This document shows positions 1 to 8,731 of a stretch of DNA of 64,000 nucleotides, piece after piece; the stretch's first letter is position 1; each line of letters begins with the position of its first letter. The notes under the pieces are model-generated. The model was not told where the DNA came from and searched no databases. It worked only from the letters and a program-made list of their open reading frames with translations. Source of the stretch: Bradyrhizobium zhengyangense (GTDB lineage: Bacteria; Pseudomonadota; Alphaproteobacteria; Rhizobiales; Xanthobacteraceae); contig NZ_JAKLUA010000001.1 in NCBI RefSeq assembly GCF_022012435.1, forward strand, positions 372,001 through 436,000, written 5' to 3'. The position numbers and the translations under genes are program-made.

Positions 1-1529
1 CGTGAGGTGAGTTGCGTGACCTTTTCCGTGTTCTGATCTTCGCGTGCCAGCCACCTCAAGCTGGTCTCGCCGTTAGTCACGATGGCCGCAAGCGGCTGAT
101 TGATTTCATGGGCGATCGACGTCGCAAGCTCTCCGAGCGTCGCGATGCGCCCGGCATGCGAGAAGTCGGCCTGCAGCTTGCGAAGCTGCTGTTCGGCGTT
201 CAACCGCTCGCTGATGTCCTGCATGGTGATGAAGGTGTTGTCGAGCTGCTCGGGCGGCACCGGATATGTCACCGTGAACAGGACGTCGACGATCGAACCG
301 TCAAAGGCGCGGATCCTGGTTTCCGCAATGAAATTCCGGCGGCCTTCGAAGTGCGCCACCATCACTCGTTCAGCCAGTCCTGGAGCGGCGGCGAAAATGT
401 ACCTGACGGGCTTGATGAGATCGGCGGGGTTGCCGGCGCGAAACAGCGAGACGGCGTCCCGGTTGACGTCGGTGACGCGAACGACGTCTTTGGCGTGTTC
501 GACGAGATCCGGATTGCGCCCGAGATGGGCCGCGATATCGTGGACACCGGCTGCCTTCAATTGGTCGAAAGCCTCACCTGCGCGACGCGAATCGACCTGC
601 CAAAGCGCGGTCGGAAGATACTGGATCAGCCTACGATATCGATCCTCGCTCGCCTGCAGTTCCCAGGTGGTCCGGTCGTCATTCGTCACGCCGTTGATCG
701 TCACGAACACGGTGTCGGGCGGCTTCGGCTCCGCCGAATGCCAGGCCTTGATGACGGGTTCGCGCAAGCTCCCGCTCAAGACCATCTTGCGTGTCTCGAG
801 GCGCGTGCGATCGCTGGCGACACTTTCGAGCAGTGTCGCCAGGACAGAGCGGCTCTCGGCTGGCCAGAACGTGTCGATGGATTTTCCGATCATCTGCTCG
901 TAGCCGGCATGCGCACCGAACATGCGGACCGCGCGATCGTTGACGGCCAGGATGCGGGTTGCGGACAGCATCCTGTCGACCCAATCCGGATGCTGATCGA
1001 AGTCGATCGCGACGCCGCTACGTCGATGTTCCGCGATCGCATCGAGCAAGGGGCGCGCGGCCGACGTGTCGAGCTCCCAGGATGCAGCGAGGGACGATTG
1101 CAGCTCCGCATCCATGCGCAGATACGACGCTCGGGTGAGGGACCCGGCGTCACGACCGAATTCGACAATATCGAGAAGGTCGCCGGCGGAGTCCCGCCTG
1201 ACGATTTGTCTCACGGCGGCGACGATATCAGTTCCGGTCAGCCCGCGCCGGTGGACCACACCCTCCCACCGGCCTTCGCGCAGCAGTGCGTTGAAATGGT
1301 CGGTGCCGGCGTGGGCGAGCGATCCGATCGTCTGGACATGCTGCCCGACCATCGCCAGGGCAGGCCATCCGTAGAGCGCTTCCGAGGCCGGGTTCCAGTA
1401 CCTGATGACACCATGAACGTCGCTGACGATGATGCTTTCGGATGCCAGATCGGAGAGTTCCGCGACGAAAGGAGCGGCGAAAGCGGGGTCGTGGCCGTTT
1501 GCTGCGGCGCGTCGGGAAGAATTAGTCAT
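1..1529 (-). CDS. PAS-domain sensor histidine kinase, 3' end outside window
   Basis: Read on the minus strand from ATG at 1529; the frame stays open to base 1, so the ATPase half lies outside. PAS-like segments are visible: one near residues 20-75 (ESIIVSDVHGVIRYWNPASE), a second around 180-260, and a third around 300-440 ending in FITMQDISERLNAEQQLRKL. The phosphoacceptor H-box SIAHEINQPLAAIVTNGE follows, with His474. This H-box type is typical of FixL/ThkA-like kinases of Rhizobiales. No membrane segment is seen, so it is probably cytosolic. The ATG overlaps the stop of the upstream receiver protein by 8 bp, so translation is probably coupled. Its partner is probably one of the two response regulators upstream. 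The signal is unknown. Confidence 0.88.
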   Translation of the reverse strand, partial: MTNSSRRAAANGHDPAFAAPFVAELSDLASESIIVSDVHGVIRYWNPASEALYGWPALAMVGQHVQTIGSLAHAGTDHFNALLREGRWEGVVHRRGLTGTDIVAAVRQIVRRDSAGDLLDIVEFGRDAGSLTRASYLRMDAELQSSLAASWELDTSAARPLLDAIAEHRRSGVAIDFDQHPDWVDRMLSATRILAVNDRAVRMFGAHAGYEQMIGKSIDTFWPAESRSVLATLLESVASDRTRLETRKMVLSGSLREPVIKAWHSAEPKPPDTVFVTINGVTNDDRTTWELQASEDRYRRLIQYLPTALWQVDSRRAGEAFDQLKAAGVHDIAAHLGRNPDLVEHAKDVVRVTDVNRDAVSLFRAGNPADLIKPVRYIFAAAPGLAERVMVAHFEGRRNFIAETRIRAFDGSIVDVLFTVTYPVPPEQLDNTFITMQDISERLNAEQQLRKLQADFSHAGRIATLGELATSIAHEINQPLAAIVTNGETSLRWLAREDQNTEKVTQLTS

Positions 1530-1956
1530 CTGACGGTGCGTCCCGTCGATCGTCGCGCACGCCGCTTGCGCGGTTTAGCGCCGACTCCAGGTGGCGAAGC
1601 AGAACATCATCATTGACCGGCTTCGTCAGGCAGGCAAGGGCGCCGCCGCTCAGCGCGCGTGCGCGGGTGGCCGCATTTGTATCAGCAGAGATGACAATAA
1701 CCGGCATCGACGAGCCAAGTTCCCGTAGTCGCTCCTGGAGTTCGAGGCCACTCCGGCCCGGCATGCTCACGTCGGTAATCAGACAGTCGAACCGATCGGG
1801 CTGATATTCGGCCATGAAGGCTTCCGCTCGATCGAATGTCCGGCATGCGAGTCCCAGCACCAAGAGGAGATCCGAAAGCGCCTCTCGCACGGCCTCGTCG
1901 TCATCTATGACAGCGACGATGGGTGCTTTGGGCGGACGAGCGGTTTTCGCTGGCAT
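1522..1956 (-). CDS. Receiver-only response regulator
   Basis: A 144-residue protein that is a single CheY-like receiver. The acidic pair is at VIDDDE (residues 17-21), the phosphorylatable Asp62 lies in CLITDVSMPG, the Ser switch in VIVISAD and the Lys in CLTKPV. There is no DNA-binding output domain, so it would act by protein interaction or as a phosphate sink. It sits between the FixJ-type regulator and the PAS kinase, all on one strand, and its stop overlaps the kinase ATG by 8 bp. This suggests one signalling unit. Confidence 0.88.
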   Translation of the reverse strand: MPAKTARPPKAPIVAVIDDDEAVREALSDLLLVLGLACRTFDRAEAFMAEYQPDRFDCLITDVSMPGRSGLELQERLRELGSSMPVIVISADTNAATRARALSGGALACLTKPVNDDVLLRHLESALNRASGVRDDRRDAPSDD

Positions 1957-1995
1957 GGCCCTTCGACCATCCGCCCATTGCGTCCTGGGTTGTAC

Positions 1996-2712
1996 CTATT
2001 CTTTGGTGTAGGCCGATGGCTTCCCTCGAATTTCCGGGGGCAATGATTCCCAGATCCTGACCAACTGGCCGACCGATCCGGCCTGGAGTTTCCGCGTCGC
2101 ATTGCCGCGGTGCAGCTTGACCGTGATTTCGCTGATGCCGAGATCGAACGCGATCTGCTTGTTGAGACGACCCCTGACCACTTCACGCAGCACTTCACGT
2201 TCGCGCGGAGTCAATGTCACGTAGCGATCGACATGTTGGCGGACACGTTCGGCCGATGCCCTTTGCGCCAGGTCTTTTTCGATCGCTGCGGTGACCGCGT
2301 CGAGCAACGCCTGATCCCTGACTGGCTTGGTCAGGAAATCCACCGCTCCTGCCTTCATCGCTTGCACCGTCATGGCGATATCGCCGTGACCGGTGAGGAA
2401 AACGATCGGCCGCGCGTTGCCGTTTGCGGCAAGATGCTGCTGCAGATCCAGGCCGCTGGCGCCGGGCATGCGGACGTCGAGGATCAGGCAACCCGGTCGC
2501 TCCGGCAGATCGGCGTGCAACAGTTCCTGGGTCGAGCCGAAGCAGCACGCGTCGAGTCCAACCGACAGCAGCAACTCGCGCAGCGCGAAGCGAATCTCTT
2601 CGTCGTCGTCCACGATCAGCACAAGCGGACGGTCGGTGATGTCGGCGTTGATGGTCATGAGATGGCAAGGCGGGTCAGGTGGAGCATGAGAGCTGGCGGT
2701 AATATCAAGCAT
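1996..2712 (-). CDS. FixJ/NarL-type response regulator with LuxR HTH
   Basis: 238 residues. The receiver domain holds IVDDDEE, the acceptor Asp79 in CLILDVRMPG, Thr in FLTGHGD and Lys in FLTKPV. It is followed by a LuxR-type helix-turn-helix (LTPREREVL ... NKQIAFDLGISEITVKLHR). It is a transcriptional activator of the FixJ class, presumably phosphorylated by the downstream PAS kinase. A shorter start, ATG at 2658 (MTINADITDR), removes a non-domain leader of 18 residues and is equally plausible. It lies 39 bp upstream of the receiver-only gene on the same strand. Targets cannot be told from the sequence. Confidence 0.88.
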   Translation of the reverse strand: MLDITASSHAPPDPPCHLMTINADITDRPLVLIVDDDEEIRFALRELLLSVGLDACCFGSTQELLHADLPERPGCLILDVRMPGASGLDLQQHLAANGNARPIVFLTGHGDIAMTVQAMKAGAVDFLTKPVRDQALLDAVTAAIEKDLAQRASAERVRQHVDRYVTLTPREREVLREVVRGRLNKQIAFDLGISEITVKLHRGNATRKLQAGSVGQLVRIWESLPPEIRGKPSAYTKE

Positions 2713-3124
2713 GGCTTGGCCTCTTGATCGCTTCCTGCTCCGCGGTTTGTCGCCGTTTCCTGGCCGGGGCTTTCGGCCCTCAGCTTCGCGGTCTCACCCG
2801 GGTTCTTACGGCTCTTAAGGCTATGCAATACCGTCGTCTTTCCCAAAACCCGCGTGTTTTGTCTGATTCTGCTCTGCGCCTTGAGGCGATCGTGCGTTTG
2901 GGCAAAGTCGTCACCTGCGACCCAGAGCCGTCGTGAGCGTTTCACAAGCGTGTGCCCGACGGAGAGACCTGACCGGAGCTACGGCTTCGAGCTCCCCTTG
3001 GCCCGCCGAGCGGGTAATAGACCCTAGACCAGAAGACTAGAAGCGGACGCCCCTCGTAGGATAGCCGAAGAGGCTTCATGCGACCCATCCTCATCGCAAT
3101 CTCGTCAAGAGAACGGAGGGGACG
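2713..3124. other. Intergenic region between divergent regulators
   Basis: 412 bp separates the minus-strand FixJ-type regulator from the plus-strand sigma factor gene. Short open frames here show no domain-like sequence. The region should hold both promoters. I see no FixK box, no CRISPR and no strong inverted repeat. Confidence 0.5.
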
Positions 3125-3889
3125 ATGTCTGTTATCAGGGAACGACAACGAGCGCGGGTGCGTACCCCATCATTTCATCGACCTCGGCGAAGCGCTCCCT
3201 TATCCGGCTGCGCCCAAACGGGCTCAGTCGCGTCCGCAACCAGGTGCAATGATCCTGTTTTGCAATCATCGGACGGGCCATTCGATGCCAAGAGCCGCGA
3301 GAGGCTGGTCTATGCGGTCCGCCAGGAGGCCGACGTTTCCGACGAGATGCTGCTGAAGAACGTCGCCGAGGGCGACAAGGCGGCCATGCACATCATCTTC
3401 GCCCGCCACCGCAAGAGAGTGTCCCAATTCATTCGGTGTCTCGTCCGGAATCCCGCGATCGTCGACGATCTCGTCAACCAGGTGTTCCTCGATGTGTGGC
3501 GCTCCGCAAACATGTTCGAAGGTCGCGCGCGCGTTTCCACATGGCTGCTCTCGATCGCCCGATTCAAGGCCATCAACTCGCGGCGAGAACGAACGCACGA
3601 GAAGATCGATCAAGACGAGACTCTTGGGATCATCGATGACGGGGATACACCTGATGTTGCTCTGGACCGCAAGGAAACAGAGGGACTTTTGCGGGCGTGT
3701 ATCGATGAGCTATCCCCGGCTCACCGGGAGATCATCGACCTGTACTACTATCGTGAAAACTCCACGGCCGAAGTCAGCGAGATCATCGGCATTCCGCAGG
3801 CGACCGTGAAAAGCAGGATCTTTTACGCGCGCAAGCAACTCGCGAGGATCCTGGTGGCGGCAGGTCTCGACGCCGCGGCAACACGTTGA
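3125..3889 (+). CDS. ECF-type RNA polymerase sigma factor
   Basis: The sigma2 region is visible (MHIIFARHRKRVSQFIRCLV ... VDDLVNQVFLDVWRSA ... RVSTWLLSIARFKAIN), as is the sigma4 region (CIDELSPAHREIIDLYYY ... EIIGIPQATVKSRIFYARKQL). The core begins near residue 75. The ATG at 3125 has a strong GGAGGGG ribosome site 4 bp upstream, which gives a 254-residue protein with an unusual 70-residue basic leader. ATG at 3347 would give the normal size of about 180 residues. No anti-sigma gene is adjacent: the next gene is an AraC regulator. The sigma subgroup and its targets are not clear from sequence. Confidence 0.85.
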   Translation: MSVIRERQRARVRTPSFHRPRRSAPLSGCAQTGSVASATRCNDPVLQSSDGPFDAKSRERLVYAVRQEADVSDEMLLKNVAEGDKAAMHIIFARHRKRVSQFIRCLVRNPAIVDDLVNQVFLDVWRSANMFEGRARVSTWLLSIARFKAINSRRERTHEKIDQDETLGIIDDGDTPDVALDRKETEGLLRACIDELSPAHREIIDLYYYRENSTAEVSEIIGIPQATVKSRIFYARKQLARILVAAGLDAAATR

Positions 3890-4011
3890 AATCGCGTTGT
3901 AAACCATTCGTGTCATGGGTTCCGCTGGACGGCTCTCCCTCAACCGCGATAATGGAGGCCGACGTGGCAGTAGGCTGATCTGCGGGTCTGTAGGAGCGAT
4001 GGTCGACCGAT

Positions 4012-4941
4012 ATGGCACAGAGCGGCTTTCATGGGGAGAAGTTCAGGGAGCTTCTGCACCTTCGGGACACGCCCTCGTCGCTGATCGCCCGTTCCGTGCG
4101 CGGCGTCGAGGTCGCTGCGACGGAAACGCGGGATGACAATCCCGTTCCGGGCCTTTGCGGTGCGGTCGATCCGGAAGACGCCTACCTCGTCAGCTTGAAG
4201 CTTCGCGATTACCCGGATTGCGAATATTGGGAGCATGGCAAGTGCGTGACCAAGCCCAATATCCGGGCAGGCGCGACTTACCTCTATGACCTGAAGAACG
4301 ATCCGCGCTTTGTGATCGACAAGCCGTTCCATTCTGTTCATTTCTACGTTCCTGCTTCGGCCCTTAACGGCATTGCAGGGCAGTTCGGCGTGCGGCGTGT
4401 CGGGCAGCTCGATTGCCAGTTCGGCACCGGCTTTCGCGACGAAGTCGTGCATCACATCGGCGCGGCACTTCTCCAGGGATTGCGCCGGCCCGCTGAAGCC
4501 AACCAGCTTTTCGTAGACCACATGATGCTTGCGCTCACTGCGCACGTCGCTCAGGCGTATGGTGGCCTGCGCAACGCCGAACTCGTGCCCAGTGGTCTTG
4601 CCCCATGGCAGGTGAGGCGCGCTTGCGAAAAGCTCGAGTCGGATCTCAGCGGGAAGTTCGCGTTGGAGGAGATCGCGGCGGAGTTGGGCCTGTCGGTTGG
4701 CCATTTTTCTCGCTCGTTTCGAGCGTCCGTCGGGCTGCCGCCACATCAGTGGCTGCTTCGCCAACGCGTCAGCGCTGCGAAGCAGTTGATGACCGTTCGG
4801 GACCTGTCGCTCGCCGAGATCGCAATGTCGGTCGGTTTTGCCAATCAAAGCCATTTTACGCGGGTATTTTCCACTTTGGTCGGTCTAAGCCCGGGCGCTT
4901 GGCGCCGCGACATGCGGGGTAATTCGGTACGTGAGACGTGA
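4012..4941 (+). CDS. AraC-family transcriptional regulator
   Basis: 309 residues. The N-terminal two thirds is a sensor or dimerisation domain of no recognised ligand. The C-terminal part (about residues 205-300) has the paired AraC helix-turn-helix motifs: FALEEIAAELGLSVGHFSRS followed by LAEIAMSVGFANQSHFTRVF and a terminal LVGLSPGAWRRD. The organisation is like that of regulators of stress or catabolic genes in Rhizobiales, but no target gene is adjacent. It starts about 120 bp after the sigma factor stop. A GGAG lies near 3992, somewhat far from the chosen ATG, so the exact start is uncertain. Confidence 0.87.
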   Translation: MAQSGFHGEKFRELLHLRDTPSSLIARSVRGVEVAATETRDDNPVPGLCGAVDPEDAYLVSLKLRDYPDCEYWEHGKCVTKPNIRAGATYLYDLKNDPRFVIDKPFHSVHFYVPASALNGIAGQFGVRRVGQLDCQFGTGFRDEVVHHIGAALLQGLRRPAEANQLFVDHMMLALTAHVAQAYGGLRNAELVPSGLAPWQVRRACEKLESDLSGKFALEEIAAELGLSVGHFSRSFRASVGLPPHQWLLRQRVSAAKQLMTVRDLSLAEIAMSVGFANQSHFTRVFSTLVGLSPGAWRRDMRGNSVRET

Positions 4942-5286
4942 GCTCCGGATAGTGAGTTTCGTCCTCGGCCGAGCGGTTAACCCCGGGCAGGGATTCGCGA
5001 TCGGCAGAGATCCGTTTGTCCCCGTGTTCCGGATCCCTGTGCAGAACGCTAGGTAAGAAAAAGTGCGCTAATCCAGCAAAATCAGTCGATTGCTCGGTAC
5101 TCGCGTGTTCGCGAACGTTTTCTGCAATTCGAGCATTTGTCGCGACCTATGCCCAGGTCACTCTCGAGCAGCATGCTTGCGGAGCGTGACCAATGAGGCG
5201 CCGTCGTCGAACTCACCGCAAGCGCGACCAGCAGCGGCTGATTGCGCCGAGACGACCAAGGCCCGCCGGTTCAGGCGGCGGCTTCC
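4942..5286. other. Intergenic region, no gene seen
   Basis: 345 bp between the AraC gene stop and the 3' end of a minus-strand small secreted protein. Short frames here are not protein-like. No clear terminator with a T-run was found. Confidence 0.4.
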
Positions 5287-5682
5287 TTAATAATAGCGAT
5301 AATAGCGCCGGGGGCGGCGATCGTAGTAATCGTCGCCGTAGTACCCCTGCCGGCCCTGTTGAAATTGAGGCGGTACTGTCCCGGTCGGGTAGCATTGCCC
5401 ATCTCGGATATCGATGTCAGCACCGTTGCCGCAAGGAACGGGATATCGGCCGCCGTAACCGTATCCACGTCGATACTGCCACTGCCTCGCAGCCTGTTCC
5501 TGAGGCGGAAGGTATCCGTTCGGATAGCACCAGCCATCCCGAGCACTGATATCCCAACCGTCCCCACAAGGGGGCGGGTGCCTGGGGACGCCGTACTGGA
5601 CCTGCTGCATAGGCGGCTGAAAGTCCATGGTCGGCAAAGCCTGACCTGCGAGTAGCGATGCGGCGAGGCCGATAATGATCAT
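5287..5682 (-). CDS. Small secreted protein with two Cys-containing repeats
   Basis: 131 residues. The N-terminus MIIIGLAASLLAGQALP looks like a short signal peptide, and GGAGG lies 8 bp before the ATG. The mature part holds two copies of the same unit: CGDGWDISARDGWCYPNGYLPPQ-like (residues about 39-61) and CGNGADIDIRDGQCYPTGTVPPQ-like (about 84-106). Each has two Cys that could form a disulfide. The tail is rich in Tyr, Arg and Gly (DDYYDRRPRRYYRYY). It probably lies in the periplasm or at the surface. Function is unknown; similar small YY-rich proteins are common in Bradyrhizobium. Confidence 0.75.
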   Translation of the reverse strand: MIIIGLAASLLAGQALPTMDFQPPMQQVQYGVPRHPPPCGDGWDISARDGWCYPNGYLPPQEQAARQWQYRRGYGYGGRYPVPCGNGADIDIRDGQCYPTGTVPPQFQQGRQGYYGDDYYDRRPRRYYRYY

Positions 5683-5731
5683 CTGAAAACCTCCATAAGG
5701 CGAAGCGTGCTTCAGCAGGTATGAACCCCTC

Positions 5732-5997
5732 GTGAATGGCAGGGTTCACGAAGACGGGCTCGTCACTTGGGAGAACGGGTGGTTTTCCTGGCCTGATGGC
5801 AAGCCGCTGGTTGCTCCGTTCGGAGTCGCGGCGGCGTTTGACGCGTGGCATTCCGCGATCCAGGCGCAGCGCCGGCGAGAGTCAAAATTCGCGATTACTG
5901 GCGGCTCAAAATGCGCGGGCGCTACTGCGCGTCGCGGGAGTGGAAGAGAGCGGCGGACTCCTACATGGAGGAGCTACTGAGGGATCCGCAAGGCTGA
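5732..5997 (+). pseudogene. Small gene, apparently frameshifted
   Basis: Two adjacent frames both look protein-like. From ATG 5732 the frame reads MNGRVHEDGLVTWENGWFSW and goes on through PDGKPLVAPFGVAAAFDAW up to about 5880, then degenerates to Arg/Gly/Thr-rich sequence. From about 5880 a second frame reads KIRDYWRLKMRGRYCASREW and ends DSYMEELLRDPQG with TGA at 5995-5997. Joining them at the AAAA near 5884-5887 would give one protein of about 88 residues. Alternatively the second part is its own ORF from GTG 5845 (50 residues). No family is recognised. Confidence 0.4.
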
Positions 5998-6128
5998 CGA
6001 GTGAGCACATGCTCGTGCAAGTCTTGCAGCACGTGCCCATTCCAGCATTGATGGTGCTTTTGGGAGAAGGCAAGCAAGACCATAAAACCCACAGCGACCA
6101 CAACGCATCCGGTTACAAAGTTCTGCAT
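5961..6128 (-). CDS. Small single-pass membrane protein, tentative
   Basis: 55 residues from ATG 6128, with GGAG 7 bp upstream: MQNFVTGCVVVAVGFMVLLA is one hydrophobic helix, followed by a Cys/His-containing tail (KHHQCWNGHVLQDLHEHVL). It overlaps the 3' end of the frameshifted plus-strand gene. Function is unknown. Short length and lack of a known family keep confidence low. The 300 bp to its right (6129-6434) shows no other gene. Confidence 0.35.
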   Translation of the reverse strand: MQNFVTGCVVVAVGFMVLLAFSQKHHQCWNGHVLQDLHEHVLTRQPCGSLSSSSM

Positions 6129-6434
6129 CCATGCACTCCGGAGCAAGCTGTGAGTGGCTAACCCTGGGGGCATCTTAACGAACAGAAATACAAAATCCAC
6201 CGCGTGAAGGCTTCACGGGTGGGGGGGGCAGATCGCCGCCGTGTCCTCGGAGAGGGGGCATCGGCCGGCCGTGCCCGGTACCCGGGGGCCTCGCATTCCA
6301 GCCTGGGAGCGTGTCCTCGCGAGGCTCTGCGAGGCAGGCGCGCTGCGGGAGTTGCAAAGGTTGACAGGTCACCCCTTCAATTTCAGCGTCAATAATTCTG
6401 TCTAATTGGCTGAATTGACTGGAGTTTGATCCGT

Positions 6435-6947
6435 TTAGCTCAGCTTCAATTCCAGGTGGAGGGCATCGGGATCCTGGCCCTTTACGCGCACGAATCCGAA
6501 TCTATCGAAGACGCGGCGCATGGCGGCGTTCTCGAGGAGCACCTCGGCCATCAATTCGCTCAGCTTGGCGTCGCGCGCCAGCGCGATCAGGTGGCGCAGT
6601 AGCAGGCCGCCGATGCCGCGCCCTTGCCAGGCGTCGATCACCATGAAGGCCATTTCGGCGCGGCCAGGCTCTGTGACGATGTAGCGGCCGCCGCCGACGA
6701 TGCCCGCATCGTCCACGCAGGCGACCAGCGCGACATGATGCTCGAAATCGATCTCCATGAAGAAGTCGCGCTCCCTGTCCGAAAAATGCTGCTTCGGGAT
6801 GAAGAAGCGACGCCGCCGCGACTGCGCGCTGGTCTGGCCCAGCGCGGCGAGCATCTCGACCGCATCCTCGGGGCGGAGCGCTCGGATCTCGACGGGCGTG
6901 CCGTCGCGCAACGTGTCCCTGTGCGAGTAGCTCGCGGCATCAGTCAT
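6435..6947 (-). CDS. GNAT-family N-acetyltransferase
   Basis: 170 residues forming one GNAT fold. The acetyl-CoA-binding motif A is AEMAFMVIDAWQGRGIGGLL (about residues 97-116, Q/R-x-x-G-x-G/A type). The N-terminal segment VEIRALRPEDAVEMLAALG and the C-terminal MRRVFDRFGFVRVK fit the family. Similar GNAT modules occur alone or fused to acyl-CoA synthetases in protein-lysine acetylation, but the substrate is not known here. A FixK-type palindrome (7031-7044) lies 83 bp upstream, shared with the divergent AI-2E gene, so low-oxygen control is possible. Confidence 0.85.
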   Translation of the reverse strand: MTDAASYSHRDTLRDGTPVEIRALRPEDAVEMLAALGQTSAQSRRRRFFIPKQHFSDRERDFFMEIDFEHHVALVACVDDAGIVGGGRYIVTEPGRAEMAFMVIDAWQGRGIGGLLLRHLIALARDAKLSELMAEVLLENAAMRRVFDRFGFVRVKGQDPDALHLELKLS

Positions 6948-7030
6948 CGGTGTCTCGCTGCGTTTATGAGGCGGAGACGACGACTGTCGTCTGCATCCGG
7001 CGATCAGGCTGGTGACTGCGGCGGAACTGC

Positions 7031-7044
7031 TTGATCTGGATCAA
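7031..7044. promoter_or_regulatory. FixK/FNR-type box 1
   Basis: TTGATCTGGATCAA, a perfect TTGAT-N4-ATCAA palindrome. It is 60 bp upstream of the GTG at 7105 (AI-2E gene) and 83 bp upstream of the divergent GNAT start. The distance fits an activator site near -40. Confidence 0.8.
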
Positions 7045-7104
7045 GCCGGCTGCGCGAGCGGGGCGGCTACGCTTGGCGGGCTCCTGAGGACACAGGCACC
7101 GCGC

Positions 7105-8196
7105 GTGAAGACAATTCGACAAGTTCTGACGACCGACGGCGTCATCCAGCTCGTGATCCGGCTCGGATTGCTCGGGCTGCTGGTCGTGTGGACCTTCCTG
7201 ATCATCCAGCCGTTCGTGCCGATCCTGACCTGGAGCGCGGTGCTCGCGGTGGCGTTCTATCCGGTCTTCAGCTGGCTCGCCAAATTCCTCGGCGGCAGCC
7301 CGCGTATTGCGGCGGCCATCCTCACGGTGGTCATGCTCGGCATCGTCATCGGGCCCGCGGCGTGGCTAGGCTTGAGTGCCGTCGAAGGGATCAGGGACAT
7401 CGCAAGCCAGATCAGCGCTGGCGAGCTCGCGCTTCGGGAAGCACCTGAGCGGATCAAGAGCTGGCCCTTGATCGGCCCGCAGCTCTACGATCTCTGGAAT
7501 CTGGCCTACACCAATATCCGCGCGGTGCTGCGGGAGGTCACACCGTATCTGAAGCCGTTGGCCGGGTTCATGCTGTCATTCGTCGGCAGCGCCGGCATCG
7601 GCACGCTTCAGTTCCTGCTATCAGTGCTGGTCGCCGGGCTCCTTTTTCCCTACGGGCCGCAGCTTGCCGGCGCGATTCGCAGTTTCCTGTACCGGATCGT
7701 GCCGGAACAGAGCGAGCATTTTCTAGAGCTCTCCGGCGCAACCATCCGCGCGGTGTCGCAGGGCGTGATCGGCGTTGCGATCATTCAGGCCTTGCTCGCC
7801 GGCATCGGTTTCAAGCTCGCCGCCATTCCGAGCGCAGGCCTGCTCGCCGTCATCGTTCTGTTGTTGTCGATCGTGCAGATCGGCGCGGCCATCGTTCTTC
7901 TTCCCGTGGTCATCTGGGTCTGGACGGACAAGGACATCACCACGGCACTGCCGCTGACGGTCTTCTTCGTCATCGTCGGCCTGCTCGACAACATCCTGAA
8001 GCCTTTGGTCATGGGGCGTGGGCTGACCACGCCGACGCTCGTGATCCTGATCGGCGTGATCGGCGGAACGCTCGCGCACGGGATCATCGGGCTCTTCATC
8101 GGGCCGATCATCCTGGCGGTTGCCTGGGAGCTTGCCGCCGCCTGGATCCGCATCGAGCAGGCCGCGCCGGTGCCGGACGGGATTGCCGATCGTTGA
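7105..8196 (+). CDS. AI-2E family transporter (UPF0118/PerM-like)
   Basis: 363 residues from GTG 7105 (MKTIRQVLTTDGVIQ). Upstream in-frame starts, from 7012, lie before or across the FixK box and are rejected. About seven hydrophobic helices are seen: a pair at residues 20-70, a central extended segment, and a C-terminal cluster rich in Ile/Leu/Val/Gly. This is the AI-2E exporter/PerM fold, whose members export autoinducer-2 or act as ion antiporters. The substrate is not set here. The stop codon TGA (8194-8196) lies inside the FixK box of the next gene. It sits in the inner membrane and is probably induced at low oxygen. Confidence 0.88.
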   Translation: MKTIRQVLTTDGVIQLVIRLGLLGLLVVWTFLIIQPFVPILTWSAVLAVAFYPVFSWLAKFLGGSPRIAAAILTVVMLGIVIGPAAWLGLSAVEGIRDIASQISAGELALREAPERIKSWPLIGPQLYDLWNLAYTNIRAVLREVTPYLKPLAGFMLSFVGSAGIGTLQFLLSVLVAGLLFPYGPQLAGAIRSFLYRIVPEQSEHFLELSGATIRAVSQGVIGVAIIQALLAGIGFKLAAIPSAGLLAVIVLLLSIVQIGAAIVLLPVVIWVWTDKDITTALPLTVFFVIVGLLDNILKPLVMGRGLTTPTLVILIGVIGGTLAHGIIGLFIGPIILAVAWELAAAWIRIEQAAPVPDGIADR

Positions 8197-8206
8197 CCCA
8201 AATCAA
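8193..8206. promoter_or_regulatory. FixK/FNR-type box 2
   Basis: TTGACCCAAATCAA, one mismatch to the perfect TTGAT-N4-ATCAA palindrome. It overlaps the stop codon of the AI-2E gene and lies 60 bp before the ATG at 8267 of the channel gene. Confidence 0.7.
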
Positions 8207-8266
8207 CGTCGACGATTGCAGCCCCCCTTGAATATCGTTCGGCACCCGCGAGGTTGGTCGATCCTT

Positions 8267-8731
8267 ATGCTGTTGCAATTGACGGTCGGCGCGCTGATCA
8301 GTGCGATCAATATCGGCATCCACGCGCTGGTTACACTCGTCGCCGTCGCAATTGCCCGCAGCGCAGGTCTTCGAAAGGTTGGGCGGCCGAGATTGCACCT
8401 GATGGGTGTGATGGTTGCGACGGCAGCGGTCCTGAACGTCGCGCACGCGCTGGAAGTTCTGGTATGGGCATGGACCTATGCCGTCGTCCAGGCCGTGGCC
8501 GCTGCCGACAGCGACCTCGTCTATTTCGCTTTCGTCAACTACACGACGCTTGGCTACGGCGACATCACGCCGGTGCGCGAATGGCGGCTGATCGGGCCGC
8601 TGACCGCGATGAACGGCGTGCTGCTGTTCGGCTGGTCAGCCGCGATCCTGTTCGAGGTCTTGCGCAAGACGCTCGACCACGTCGGGCTGATCAAGGACGA
8701 CGTCATCCGAAGAAAGGAACAAGTGCCGTGA
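8267..8731 (+). CDS. Two-TM potassium channel protein
   Basis: 154 residues from ATG 8267. This start is chosen because the FixK box lies 60 bp upstream; longer in-frame starts run through that box. Helices are visible at residues 1-30 and 45-70. A pore loop carries the K+ selectivity filter TTLGYGD, and a final helix is AMNGVLLFGWSAAILFEVL. No RCK/TrkA-N regulatory domain is attached. It fits the ion_trans_2 family of small K+ channels and should conduct K+ across the inner membrane. Together with the neighbouring transporters it points to ion homeostasis under low oxygen. Confidence 0.85.
   Translation: MLLQLTVGALISAINIGIHALVTLVAVAIARSAGLRKVGRPRLHLMGVMVATAAVLNVAHALEVLVWAWTYAVVQAVAAADSDLVYFAFVNYTTLGYGDITPVREWRLIGPLTAMNGVLLFGWSAAILFEVLRKTLDHVGLIKDDVIRRKEQVP

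Noticed and set aside
12..1616. 534-codon plus-strand open frame
   Set aside because: It is antisense to the PAS kinase, has Arg/His/Gly-rich composition and shows no domain; high GC opens such frames.
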